Part shown: piece by piece, positions 29,401 to 36,540 of the stretch
Layout of the letters: each line of letters starts with the position of its first letter
Numbering within the stretch: the stretch's first letter is position 1
NCBI RefSeq assembly: GCF_013009555.1
Contig: NZ_CP046176.1
Coordinates: forward strand, 4,681,501 to 4,745,500
Direction of reading: 5' to 3'
Length of the DNA stretch: 64,000 nt
Source of the DNA: Phocaeicola dorei
Lineage (GTDB): Bacteria; Bacteroidota; Bacteroidia; Bacteroidales; Bacteroidaceae
Position numbers and translations under genes: made by a program
Notes under the pieces: generated by a model
The model's database searches: none
Told to the model about the DNA's origin: nothing
What the model saw: only the letters and a program-made list of their open reading frames with translations

Positions 29401-29816
29401 ACTTGTACGTTTACACCAATCAAGGCCTCTCCTGTCGCATCAACCACTGTTCCGGTCACTGTATGCTCCTGTCCTGTCTGTTGAGGTGTCTGAGGTTCTC
29501 CGGGTGCTGATAGATAGACAATATTATCCTCTATCTTGTAGGTAATTCCTTTGCCTTGCAAAGCTGCATCAAGTACAGACTGCAATGAACCGTTCTTTAC
29601 ATCAATGGCATTCACCGGCGTTTCAGCCAGTTTGTCATCATAGAAAAACTGATAGTTAGACTGTGATTTGATGTTCTTGATTACCGCTCCAAGAGTTGTC
29701 TTGGGAGTTGAAAGAACAATTTGTGCGCGAGTCCATTGCATGGGTGCAGCCACAAACAAAAGAATCAAAAGCGCCCTGAGTAATTTGGGCTTTCTCATTA
29801 ATTGATTGCCTTTCAT
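26415..29816 (-). CDS. SusC/RagA family TonB-linked outer-membrane protein with STN domain
   Basis: A 1133-residue import channel. After the signal peptide (LLILLFVAAPMQWTRAQ) there is an STN domain (TTLGAVIKNIKSQSNYQFFY, residues about 35-105), then a CarboxypepD_reg-like domain (VTGTVVDATGEALIGVNVQV), the SusC TonB-box/plug motif (GEVVVTALGIKREKKMLGYA) and plug text SIRGNS-type (KITIRGNSSLTDNNQPLWIV), then the 22-strand barrel ending FTRTFGISINLGF. The STN domain means that it also signals to a FecR anti-sigma, here probably the one at 34748, so substrate entry would induce the locus. The leader is about 145 nt from the likely promoter and contains a hairpin. Confidence 0.94.
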   Translation of the reverse strand: MKGNQLMRKPKLLRALLILLFVAAPMQWTRAQIVLSTPKTTLGAVIKNIKSQSNYQFFYDDKLAETPVNAIDVKNGSLQSVLDAALQGKGITYKIEDNIVYLSAPGEPQTPQQTGQEHTVTGTVVDATGEALIGVNVQVKGNPTAGTITDFEGNYSLSVPGNGEIVFSYIGYRSETLKPDGKNVLNVTMQEDTQQIGEVVVTALGIKREKKMLGYAVQELKSDELNKTGDPSVTSALQGKVAGLQMNTSATGLGGSTKITIRGNSSLTDNNQPLWIVDGVPFSDTSTSSASRYDGVDRGSASMDINPDDIESISVLKGPNAAALYGSRAGNGVILITTKKGSKKDGFGIRYSGNFTWTAIGETLDMQRRYGQGHIDTKDAKTAVYDKTDSGSWGPVLDGSMKEAWNGETYAYSNYGDKLKDYFDTGFSHTHNVSISNGTEKSHFRTSFGYSDNDGVFPTESLSRVNADLNAGTELNKWVSMDGKISLSRTKADNRPLYGDYGAISQLMRIPNNVRLDDLKQYSDETHAHVNWTGPTASIRNPYYVLHQRQNSDERWRAFGYYSMKINFTDWLHLSAKYAFDYYRTRVQSTNAGDGINGEANTSMITNDSMDRSEENFFESNAEVILMGDRQLTDNFRLGFNVGGNFMYQRSETLGVGVGNMVDKGNWMLNAANLLRTGSEDGYKRAMNSVFGSVQMAWKEYLSLDLTARNDWSSTLPSGNNSFFYPSANLSFVVSDFLRSIDKPLPSWVTFAKARLSAAQVGKDTSPYQLYNTYSFKFDNGVLTPTKDNVKMNDQLKPEIATSYEAGLDMKFLNNRLGFDFTYYYSKTKNQIMKVPAAAPWSGGQWVNAGMVTNQGVEFMLYSTLVETKDFAFDLNVNMAHNVSKVKELAPEENVNYMFFNGDGNFPVKVGTRAGHKLGEIYATSLYKRNENGDIIVNENGLPMTVTNESEYVNKPIGNIQPKLTMSVSPTFTYKGITLSALFDMKFGGDIFSYSEMLATGNGLAKRTLNRGEENNYMMVFPGVTESGEVNTKQVSASEYYGSLQAEDFIYDASFIKLKELSIGYSFPSSMLKKTPVNSLNVSFVARNLCYLMKHTPGTSPEGGYDTTMFSQAIDYASLPFTRTFGISINLGF

Positions 29817-29857
29817 AATTTATTAAATTAGTTAACACTGACTTATTTTTCTCCAGT

Positions 29858-29880
29858 GAAGGGGTTCTCATGCCCCTTTC
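29858..29880 (-). promoter_or_regulatory. Hairpin in the SusC mRNA leader
   Basis: GAAGGGG (29858-29864) pairs with CCCCTTTC (29873-29880) around a short loop, about 45 nt upstream of the susC start. A role in leader-level control is possible but unproven. Confidence 0.35.
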
Positions 29881-29964
29881 GAGAATAAAAACAGGCAGCT
29901 AAAAGAAAACACTTACTCCATCTCGTTCTTTTTTCTAAATTTTCTAGAAAAAACAGAGGAAAGG

Positions 29965-29972
29965 CAAAAGTA
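29965..29972 (-). promoter_or_regulatory. Promoter -7 element of the SusC-SusD operon
   Basis: TACTTTTG on the minus strand fits TAnnTTTG and lies about 150 bp upstream of the susC ATG, giving a long leader. An additional ECF-dependent promoter is expected but could not be pinned down. Confidence 0.4.
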
Positions 29973-30021
29973 GTGATATCATCGGACTTTGACGTATAGA
30001 AGAAATATTTAAAAACAAAAA

Positions 30022-30062
30022 GGGGATGTACTCTTGCAATGCTGCCAAAAGAGAACATCCCC
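30022..30062 (-). terminator. Terminator after the GH92 operon
   Basis: On the minus strand GGGGATGT and ACATCCCC pair (30055-30062 with 30022-30029), with an inner CTCTT/AAGAG extension, followed by a T-rich run. It separates the GH92 operon from the SusC operon. Confidence 0.7.
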
Positions 30063-30104
30063 CTCCAACCTCTCTTTACAAGAGAGAAATGCATGGTGAA
30101 ACTT

Positions 30105-32417
30105 TTATTTCATTGTTTCGTCTTTTGAAAATGAATAAGGCAAATCACTTTCTTGTGTTCCACGTTGCATATTCGGACGGTCGGTCATCTTGAAATCGAT
30201 AACACCACCTTGTAACAATTCATTGTGTTTCAAATAATTCTTGGTATAAACAGTACCGTTTACACGCATTTCATCTACATATCGGTTGGTATCGCTGTTA
30301 TCCGGTGCGGTTATTACCAAGTTCTTTCCGTTTTCAAAATGCAGTGTCGCTTTCTTGAACAACGGAGCACCCAGAATATATTCATCTGTACCGGGACATA
30401 CCGGATAGAATCCTAATGCAGAGAATACATACCATGCCGAAGTCTGTCCATTATCCTCGTCACCGCAATATCCGTCAGGTCCGGCTGTATACATACGGTT
30501 CATCACCTCACGCAACCAATATTGGGCTTTCCAAGGCTGACCCGCATAATCATACATATAAATCATGTGCTGAATGGGCTGGTTTCCATGTGCATAGTTA
30601 CCCATATTCATAACTGTCATTTCACGGATTTCATGAATCACCTGTCCATAATAGCTATCATCAAAGATAGGGGGAACCGAAAAGACAGAATCAAGCATGG
30701 TAATGAACATTTCCTTACCTCCCATCAAGTCAATCAAGCCTTGGGGATCATGGAATACAGACCAAGAATAGTGCCAGCTGTTTCCTTCCGTAAAGTCACC
30801 TCCCCACTTTAACGGTGAGAATTTAGGAGCGAATTTGCCGTCCTTCTGCTTGCCGCGCATCAGCTTGCTTTCCGAATCAAACAGGTTCTTGTAATTCATG
30901 GCACGCTTGGCAAAGAGTGCGATTTCCTTCTTCGGACGTTTCAATTCTTTCGCCAGCTGATAAATACACCAGTCATCGTATGCATATTCCAATGTACGGG
31001 CTGCATTCTCATGAATCTTCACATCACAAGGCACATAGCCCAGCTTGTTATAATATTCATATCCCAGACGTCCGGTAGAAGAAACTTCAGGATGTACAGC
31101 TTCCGTTCCATGAATCAGTCCTTTGTATAATGTTTCCACATCTTCCACACGTACTCCTTTCAGATAAGCATCGACCAAGATAGAAGCTGAATTATTGCCG
31201 ACCATGCAACCACGATGACCGGGGCTGGCCCATTCGGGGAAAAAGCCGCTTTCCTTATAAGTATTAATCAAACCTTCCTGTATTTCCTGATTTACCGAAG
31301 GATACATCAGGTTCAAGAAAGGGAACAAGCAACGGAATGTATCCCAGAATCCTGTATCCGTATACATATATCCCGGCAATGTTTCCCCATTGTAAGGACT
31401 GTAATGAACAGGTTGCCCATTGGCATCCAGTTCATAGAATTTACGCGGGAACAACAAGGAACGGTACAAGCAGGAATAGAAAGTACGGTATTGATCCAAT
31501 GTTCCACCTTCCACTTCTACTTTACCTAAGACCTCATTCCAGGCATCTTTACCTTTCTGTACCAATACTTCAAAACTGTCTCCACCCAATTCCTTCAGAT
31601 TCTGAATTGCTTGTTCAGGACTGATGAATGAAGAAGCGACACGGGCATGAACTACTTCGCCTTTCTTTGTCTTGAAACCGATAACGGCTCCGGTATGGAA
31701 ATCAGTCTGCTCCAGTTTACCTTCTTTCAAGGTTACAGGAACACTGCCGTCCGGTTTTTCAGGCTGTACATCGTTAGAGAACGTAGCCTCATAAGTAAAC
31801 GGCTTATCAAACTCAATAACGAAATAATTCTTGAAGTTGGCAGGAACACCACCACTGTTGCGAGTGGTATAGCCCACAATTTTGTTTTCTCCGGGAATCA
31901 CCTTGATAGATGAGCCACGATCAAAAGCATCAACCACTACGTATGAGTCATTTTCAGGAAAAGTAAAGCGGAACATAGCGGCACGTTCCGTAGGAACCAT
32001 TTCAGTCACCACATCATGTTCTGCCAAATAAACCTTATAATAATAAGGTTTTGCAATTTCAGCTTTATGAGAGAACCAACTTGCACGCTTGTCCTCCTCA
32101 AATTCCGGTTTTCCAGTTACGGGCATGATGGAAAATTGACCATAGTCATTAATCCACGGACTGGGCTGATGGGTTTGTTTGAAACCACGGATTTTATTAG
32201 CCGTATAGACATACTGCCATCCGTCCCCCATCTTTCCTGTCTGGGGAGTCCAGAAATTCATACCCCACGGACGGGATATGGCAGGATAAGTATTTCCTGT
32301 AGAGAGTTCAAAGGAAGACTGTGTACCTACCAACGGACTCACATAGTCTGCATAATCCTTTGCCTGCACAAACAGTGTAACACACAGGACTGCAACTGAT
32401 AGAAATAATTTTTTCAT
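30105..32417 (-). CDS. GH92 alpha-mannosidase (1)
   Basis: 770 residues, with a signal peptide MKKLFLSVAVLCVTLFVQAK and no lipobox, so probably periplasmic. GH92 features: the N-terminal beta-sandwich (DYVSPLVGTQSSFELSTGNT), the catalytic-acid region FTEGNSWHYSW, and the calcium/base region GYCGDEDNGQTSAWYVFSAL preceded by NMGNYAHGNQPIQHMIYMYD. GH92 enzymes are calcium-dependent inverting exo-alpha-mannosidases. The active-site wording (GNSWHYSW instead of GTAWQ or SNGWQ) differs from the other two copies here, which suggests different linkage preference; alpha-1,2 is a reasonable guess from recalled relatives. It is the last gene of the minus-strand operon, 30 bp after the second GH92. Confidence 0.9.
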   Translation of the reverse strand: MKKLFLSVAVLCVTLFVQAKDYADYVSPLVGTQSSFELSTGNTYPAISRPWGMNFWTPQTGKMGDGWQYVYTANKIRGFKQTHQPSPWINDYGQFSIMPVTGKPEFEEDKRASWFSHKAEIAKPYYYKVYLAEHDVVTEMVPTERAAMFRFTFPENDSYVVVDAFDRGSSIKVIPGENKIVGYTTRNSGGVPANFKNYFVIEFDKPFTYEATFSNDVQPEKPDGSVPVTLKEGKLEQTDFHTGAVIGFKTKKGEVVHARVASSFISPEQAIQNLKELGGDSFEVLVQKGKDAWNEVLGKVEVEGGTLDQYRTFYSCLYRSLLFPRKFYELDANGQPVHYSPYNGETLPGYMYTDTGFWDTFRCLFPFLNLMYPSVNQEIQEGLINTYKESGFFPEWASPGHRGCMVGNNSASILVDAYLKGVRVEDVETLYKGLIHGTEAVHPEVSSTGRLGYEYYNKLGYVPCDVKIHENAARTLEYAYDDWCIYQLAKELKRPKKEIALFAKRAMNYKNLFDSESKLMRGKQKDGKFAPKFSPLKWGGDFTEGNSWHYSWSVFHDPQGLIDLMGGKEMFITMLDSVFSVPPIFDDSYYGQVIHEIREMTVMNMGNYAHGNQPIQHMIYMYDYAGQPWKAQYWLREVMNRMYTAGPDGYCGDEDNGQTSAWYVFSALGFYPVCPGTDEYILGAPLFKKATLHFENGKNLVITAPDNSDTNRYVDEMRVNGTVYTKNYLKHNELLQGGVIDFKMTDRPNMQRGTQESDLPYSFSKDETMK

Positions 32418-32447
32418 GATATTGTTATTTGGGTTAAGTTATACTTT

Positions 32448-34730
32448 TTAATTCTTTATCTGTTTTCCCCATTCCGTCGGTACGGGACTCATGGTAATCT
32501 CCATCGTTCCCCCACGTACTATGTCATTATGGGTAAAGAAAGGAACATCCAGTGGTTTTCCGTTCAACAGAACCGACTCAATGTACTTATTGGTCTTCGA
32601 GTTGTTGTGGGTACGGATAACGAAAGTCTTGCGGTCGGGCAGATTAATCGTCACCTCCTCAAACAACGGACGTCCGATAGAATAAACCGGCTTGCCGGGA
32701 CATACCTGATAGAAGCCCATGGAGTTCAAAATATACCATGCAGACATCTGACCGCAATCTTCATTACCCGACAAGCCATCAGGAGCATTGAAATACTGGT
32801 TATGCAGCACACTGTCAACCAATTCCTGAGTACGCCATGGACGATTTACATAGTTATACATGTGAGTAATGTGATGACTCGGCTCATTGCCATGCGCATA
32901 CTGGCCTATCAGTCCTGTGATATCAGCAGAGGTAGCCTCTCCTTCCAACTGGGAAGAAACCGTAAACAAAGAATCCAGCTTTCCAACGAAAGCATCCTCT
33001 CCACCCATCAACTTCACCAATCCCGGAATATCATGCGGAACAAACCAAGTCCACTGCCATGCAGTTCCTTCACAATAATCATCATTACGGTGATTGGAAG
33101 AACGGGGATTGAACGGGGTACGCCATTCACCTTTACTATCCAATCCGCGCATGAAACGGGTGGCAGGATCAAAATAAAATTCGTACGCATCCGCAAAACG
33201 GGCATATTTCTCCTTGGTTTCAGTATCTCCCAGGCTGTCTGCCAACACGGAAATACACCAGTCATCGTATGCATATTCCAACGCTTTCGCAACCGATTCA
33301 TTCTCACGATCACACGGGATATAGCCAAGGGTATTCTTATAGTAACGAGCTTTAGGCATTACATAAGGAATCAGCCAACCGGGAGCGACAATACCGGTCG
33401 TATCATATTCCGCCGCACGCAAACATGCCTTGTAAGCTTCCTGCACATCAAAATCGCGATATCCCTTCACATAAGAATCGGCTACCAACGAAGCCGCATG
33501 ATACCCTACCATCGTTCCGGTATAATTGGATACACAATCCCATTTCGGGAAAATACCACCTTCTTGATGCTTCTTTATCAATGAACGGATAAATTCCGTA
33601 TTCAACTGAGGATCGACAATAGTCAGTAACGGATGTAACGCACGGAAAGTATCCCACAAAGAGAAAATGGTATAAACCGGATGTTTCATGTCGGTGGTAT
33701 GCACTTTCAAATCCATTCCCAAGTAACGCCCGTCTACATCAGTAAACAGATTGGGACTTAGGAAAGCATGATACATAGCCGTATAGAAAATGGCACGCTG
33801 GTCTTCATTATTGGTTTTGACTGCAATCTTTGACAGGCATTCATTCCATTTCTTCTTAGCATCGGCACGCACTCCATCAAAATTCCAACCGGGCATCTCA
33901 GCCTGGAGGTTCTTATAAGCACCTTCCGCATCAACAGAAGAGATAGAGAACTTAGCCAGCACTTGTTCGTCTTTCGCCGTTTCAAAATGCAAAAGCATTT
34001 TGCATACAGGAATCTGTTTGTCATTTTCCTGAACAGTATCCGTGTACAAAGTATACGTGAAGGGTTTGGAAAATACGGCATAAAAATAAAGATCCTGCCG
34101 GTATGCCCAATAGGCACTGCGTTTGCGCCCCCGCAACACAGTATCATTCACAGCCTCCACTTCCATGACCTGATTGATTTGTTGCTGAATATTATAGTCC
34201 ATATCCAAGATAAATCCTGACTCCTTACTTTCCGGGAAAGTATACCGATGCATTGCCGCACGCTCTGTTGAGGTCAGTTCGGCTTTTACCCCGTATGTAT
34301 CCAGGAAGACAGAATAATATCCCGGTTCGGCATGTTCCTTTTCATGAGAAAAAGCCGATGCGAAAGGACGCTTCTGGCTTTCTGTTCCCAAAAAATCAGT
34401 GCGTTGCACACCTACAGTCGGCATCAACAGGAAATCTCCGAAATCCGCACACCCGGTACCACTAAGACGTGTATGGGCAAAGCCATTGATCGTAGTATCT
34501 TCATAATAATATCCGGAACAGGAATCCCAACCGTCAATACGAGTATCTGGTCCCGGCTGTATCATGCCATGGGGAACCATAGCACCCGGATGGGTATGTC
34601 CATGGCCTCCTGTACCAATAAAAGAGTTGACATAATGGGTGTAATCATTCATTTCATTGCCCTCAGAATCACATGCGGTGAAACACAATAACCCTAGAAG
34701 ACAGCCGCTTAAGAGCATGTTGATTTTCAT
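32448..34730 (-). CDS. GH92 alpha-mannosidase (2), lipoprotein
   Basis: 760 residues with the lipoprotein signal MKINMLLSGCLLGLLCFTAC. The N-terminal domain has YVNSFIGTGGHGHTHPGAMV and HTRLSGTGCADFGDFLLMP. The catalytic acid region is YCEGTAWQWTWFVPHDIPGL, and the calcium/base region is GNEDCGQMSAWYILNSMGFY, preceded by GQYAHGNEPSHHITHMYNYV. It removes terminal alpha-mannose, probably with a different linkage preference from the first copy because the acid-loop residues differ. It lies 17 bp after the FecR gene, so enzyme and regulator are co-transcribed, and the promoter of the first GH92 probably drives the whole unit. Confidence 0.9.
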   Translation of the reverse strand: MKINMLLSGCLLGLLCFTACDSEGNEMNDYTHYVNSFIGTGGHGHTHPGAMVPHGMIQPGPDTRIDGWDSCSGYYYEDTTINGFAHTRLSGTGCADFGDFLLMPTVGVQRTDFLGTESQKRPFASAFSHEKEHAEPGYYSVFLDTYGVKAELTSTERAAMHRYTFPESKESGFILDMDYNIQQQINQVMEVEAVNDTVLRGRKRSAYWAYRQDLYFYAVFSKPFTYTLYTDTVQENDKQIPVCKMLLHFETAKDEQVLAKFSISSVDAEGAYKNLQAEMPGWNFDGVRADAKKKWNECLSKIAVKTNNEDQRAIFYTAMYHAFLSPNLFTDVDGRYLGMDLKVHTTDMKHPVYTIFSLWDTFRALHPLLTIVDPQLNTEFIRSLIKKHQEGGIFPKWDCVSNYTGTMVGYHAASLVADSYVKGYRDFDVQEAYKACLRAAEYDTTGIVAPGWLIPYVMPKARYYKNTLGYIPCDRENESVAKALEYAYDDWCISVLADSLGDTETKEKYARFADAYEFYFDPATRFMRGLDSKGEWRTPFNPRSSNHRNDDYCEGTAWQWTWFVPHDIPGLVKLMGGEDAFVGKLDSLFTVSSQLEGEATSADITGLIGQYAHGNEPSHHITHMYNYVNRPWRTQELVDSVLHNQYFNAPDGLSGNEDCGQMSAWYILNSMGFYQVCPGKPVYSIGRPLFEEVTINLPDRKTFVIRTHNNSKTNKYIESVLLNGKPLDVPFFTHNDIVRGGTMEITMSPVPTEWGKQIKN

Positions 34731-34747
34731 AGTTCTTTATTTAAAAA

Positions 34748-35740
34748 TTATTTCGTTTCCGATGAGATAAATATATTGTTATCATCTACTTTCTTATAAT
34801 TGAAAGGAATAGAGTTACGCAAAGAATTCAGCACAGACTCTATATTATCTTTCTTTTTCAGCACTCCTGAATAAGTATTGGTACTGTCTACATCCGGTGA
34901 AAGGATAATCTTCACCCCATAGAACCGTTCCAATGCTGCCGCAATCTGGAAAATAGATGATTTTTCAAATGGAATCAAATCATTATGCCAGACTATCTCC
35001 ATCTTGGGATCGACCTGTTTTACCTGCATCCGCCCTGTCACCCTGTTTAAAACAGCCTTTTGTCCCGGTAACAAAGTAATTCTGCCTTTATCTGATTTAT
35101 CTTTTACCTCAACTTCCCCCTCTACCAGAGTCGTTTCAGCAAAACTGTTATCCGGACGGCATTTTATATTGAAAGAGGTTCCCAAGACCCTGACATCCAT
35201 TGCCTGGCTTTTTACCGTAAAAGGTTTCTCATGATTACGTGCCACTTCAAAATAAGCCTCCCCATCCAGATATACATGACGTTCTTTACCTTCAAAAGCA
35301 CGCGGATATTTTAAAACAGACGACTGGTTCAACCATACTTTTGTCCCGTCAGGCAACAACATCTCACGCACTTGTCCATGAGCAGCCGATGCTACCACCA
35401 ATTCCTCCGCTTTATTCCGGAACCAATAGGCCAATCCCGCAGCCAGCACTATCACGCCCACTATAGCAGCTGCATAACGCAACACACTCTTAAGCTTGAA
35501 CACCTCCTGTCTCTTTTGATTTTCCTGTTCCAATCTTCTACCCAACCTGCGCTCTGCCTTCGCTACCAGATTTTCCTCCTCAAAGGGGAATTTACCTAAC
35601 TGATAAATCTCCTCCATACGGAATAACTCTCCGGCATTCTCATCAGATTCTTTCATCCATTCATTGATAAGAACAAAATCCTCCTCCGAGCATCGGTTTT
35701 CCAAATACCTGATAATAATATCTTCGTTAAGTTTACTCAT
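34748..35740 (-). CDS. FecR family anti-sigma factor of the mannan/N-glycan locus
   Basis: A 330-residue single-pass protein. The cytoplasmic N-terminus (1-85) carries YLENRCSEEDFVLINEWMKE. The membrane helix is YAAAIVGVIVLAAGLAYWF (about 89-107). The periplasmic FecR domain has MLLPDGTKVWLNQSSVLKYP, YLDGEAYFEVARNHEKPFTV and LGTSFNIKCR, and the DUF4974 domain is at the end (FEKSSIFQIAAALERFYGVK). It keeps the ECF sigma inactive until the STN domain of SusC signals substrate binding. The gene begins 28 bp after the sigma gene ends. Confidence 0.9.
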   Translation of the reverse strand: MSKLNEDIIIRYLENRCSEEDFVLINEWMKESDENAGELFRMEEIYQLGKFPFEEENLVAKAERRLGRRLEQENQKRQEVFKLKSVLRYAAAIVGVIVLAAGLAYWFRNKAEELVVASAAHGQVREMLLPDGTKVWLNQSSVLKYPRAFEGKERHVYLDGEAYFEVARNHEKPFTVKSQAMDVRVLGTSFNIKCRPDNSFAETTLVEGEVEVKDKSDKGRITLLPGQKAVLNRVTGRMQVKQVDPKMEIVWHNDLIPFEKSSIFQIAAALERFYGVKIILSPDVDSTNTYSGVLKKKDNIESVLNSLRNSIPFNYKKVDDNNIFISSETK

Positions 35741-35768
35741 CTTTTTCCCTATTCATATAGTAAACAAT

Positions 35769-36344
35769 TCAACTTGTAAAAACACTTAGCAGTTTTGCTG
35801 AAAATATAATCAATGACAATAATAAATGGCTGAGACGTTCGCGCAAAAATTTCAAGGCCTTATACATATGTGCCTCTACGGTACGTAAAGAAATACCAAG
35901 AGTATCAGCAATTTCCTTGTTTTTCATATCATGAAGATAACTCAGTTTGAACACCTCCTTACATTTATCCGGCAATTCATTAATCGCTTCAAAAATTTCC
36001 TGACGTAATTCCTGATTCTCTATCTTTTTAATAACTTCAGCATGATCCGGCTGGTAATATTGCAATTTTCGTTCATAGATTTCTATCATTGCCGCACTGT
36101 AGTTGTTCTCTATAACCTGATGCTTCAATAAATTTATAGCCTTGGTATATACAGAACGATAAAGGAAAGCTAAAATCTGCTCTCCTATGACGACTGAATC
36201 TCTCCGCCTCCACAACTCCACAAAAACATCCTGCACTACATCTTCGGCTTCTTCGGTACCGACCAGCCGTGTCGCATAAAACAACAGCTTAGGATAGCAT
36301 TGACGAAAGACGGCCTTATAGGTGTCATCAAGTTCCTCGTTCAT
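35769..36344 (-). CDS. ECF sigma factor of the mannan/N-glycan locus
   Basis: 191 residues from the ATG at 36344, preceded by AAAGGTGAA; the longer frame to 36488 has no ribosome site and a non-sigma N-terminus. Region 2 has YKAVFRQCYPKLLFYATRLV and EEAEDVVQDVFVELWRRR. Region 4 has LPDKCKEVFKLSYLHDMKNK followed by EIADTLGISLRTVEAHMYKA. The C-terminal 20 residues are hydrophobic (LLLSLIIFSAKLLSVF), unusual for an ECF sigma and possibly a membrane or anti-sigma contact. It is expected to direct transcription of the SusC operon on release by FecR. Confidence 0.88.
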   Translation of the reverse strand: MNEELDDTYKAVFRQCYPKLLFYATRLVGTEEAEDVVQDVFVELWRRRDSVVIGEQILAFLYRSVYTKAINLLKHQVIENNYSAAMIEIYERKLQYYQPDHAEVIKKIENQELRQEIFEAINELPDKCKEVFKLSYLHDMKNKEIADTLGISLRTVEAHMYKALKFLRERLSHLLLSLIIFSAKLLSVFTS

Positions 36345-36540
36345 ATTATATAATTCACCTTTGTATGAGGAGGGAGCCAATGTTCCAAATAACGATCCAA
36401 TCATCCACTGCAGGGGTAGAAAGCTTCCGCTCATCATACAATTTTCACGCAGATTCAACCCGCCTCTACAGCAAAACGATAACAACAAATATCACTTTTA
36501 ACTCACCTCCTGTACAATTCTTAATAAGTTGAACCAATTA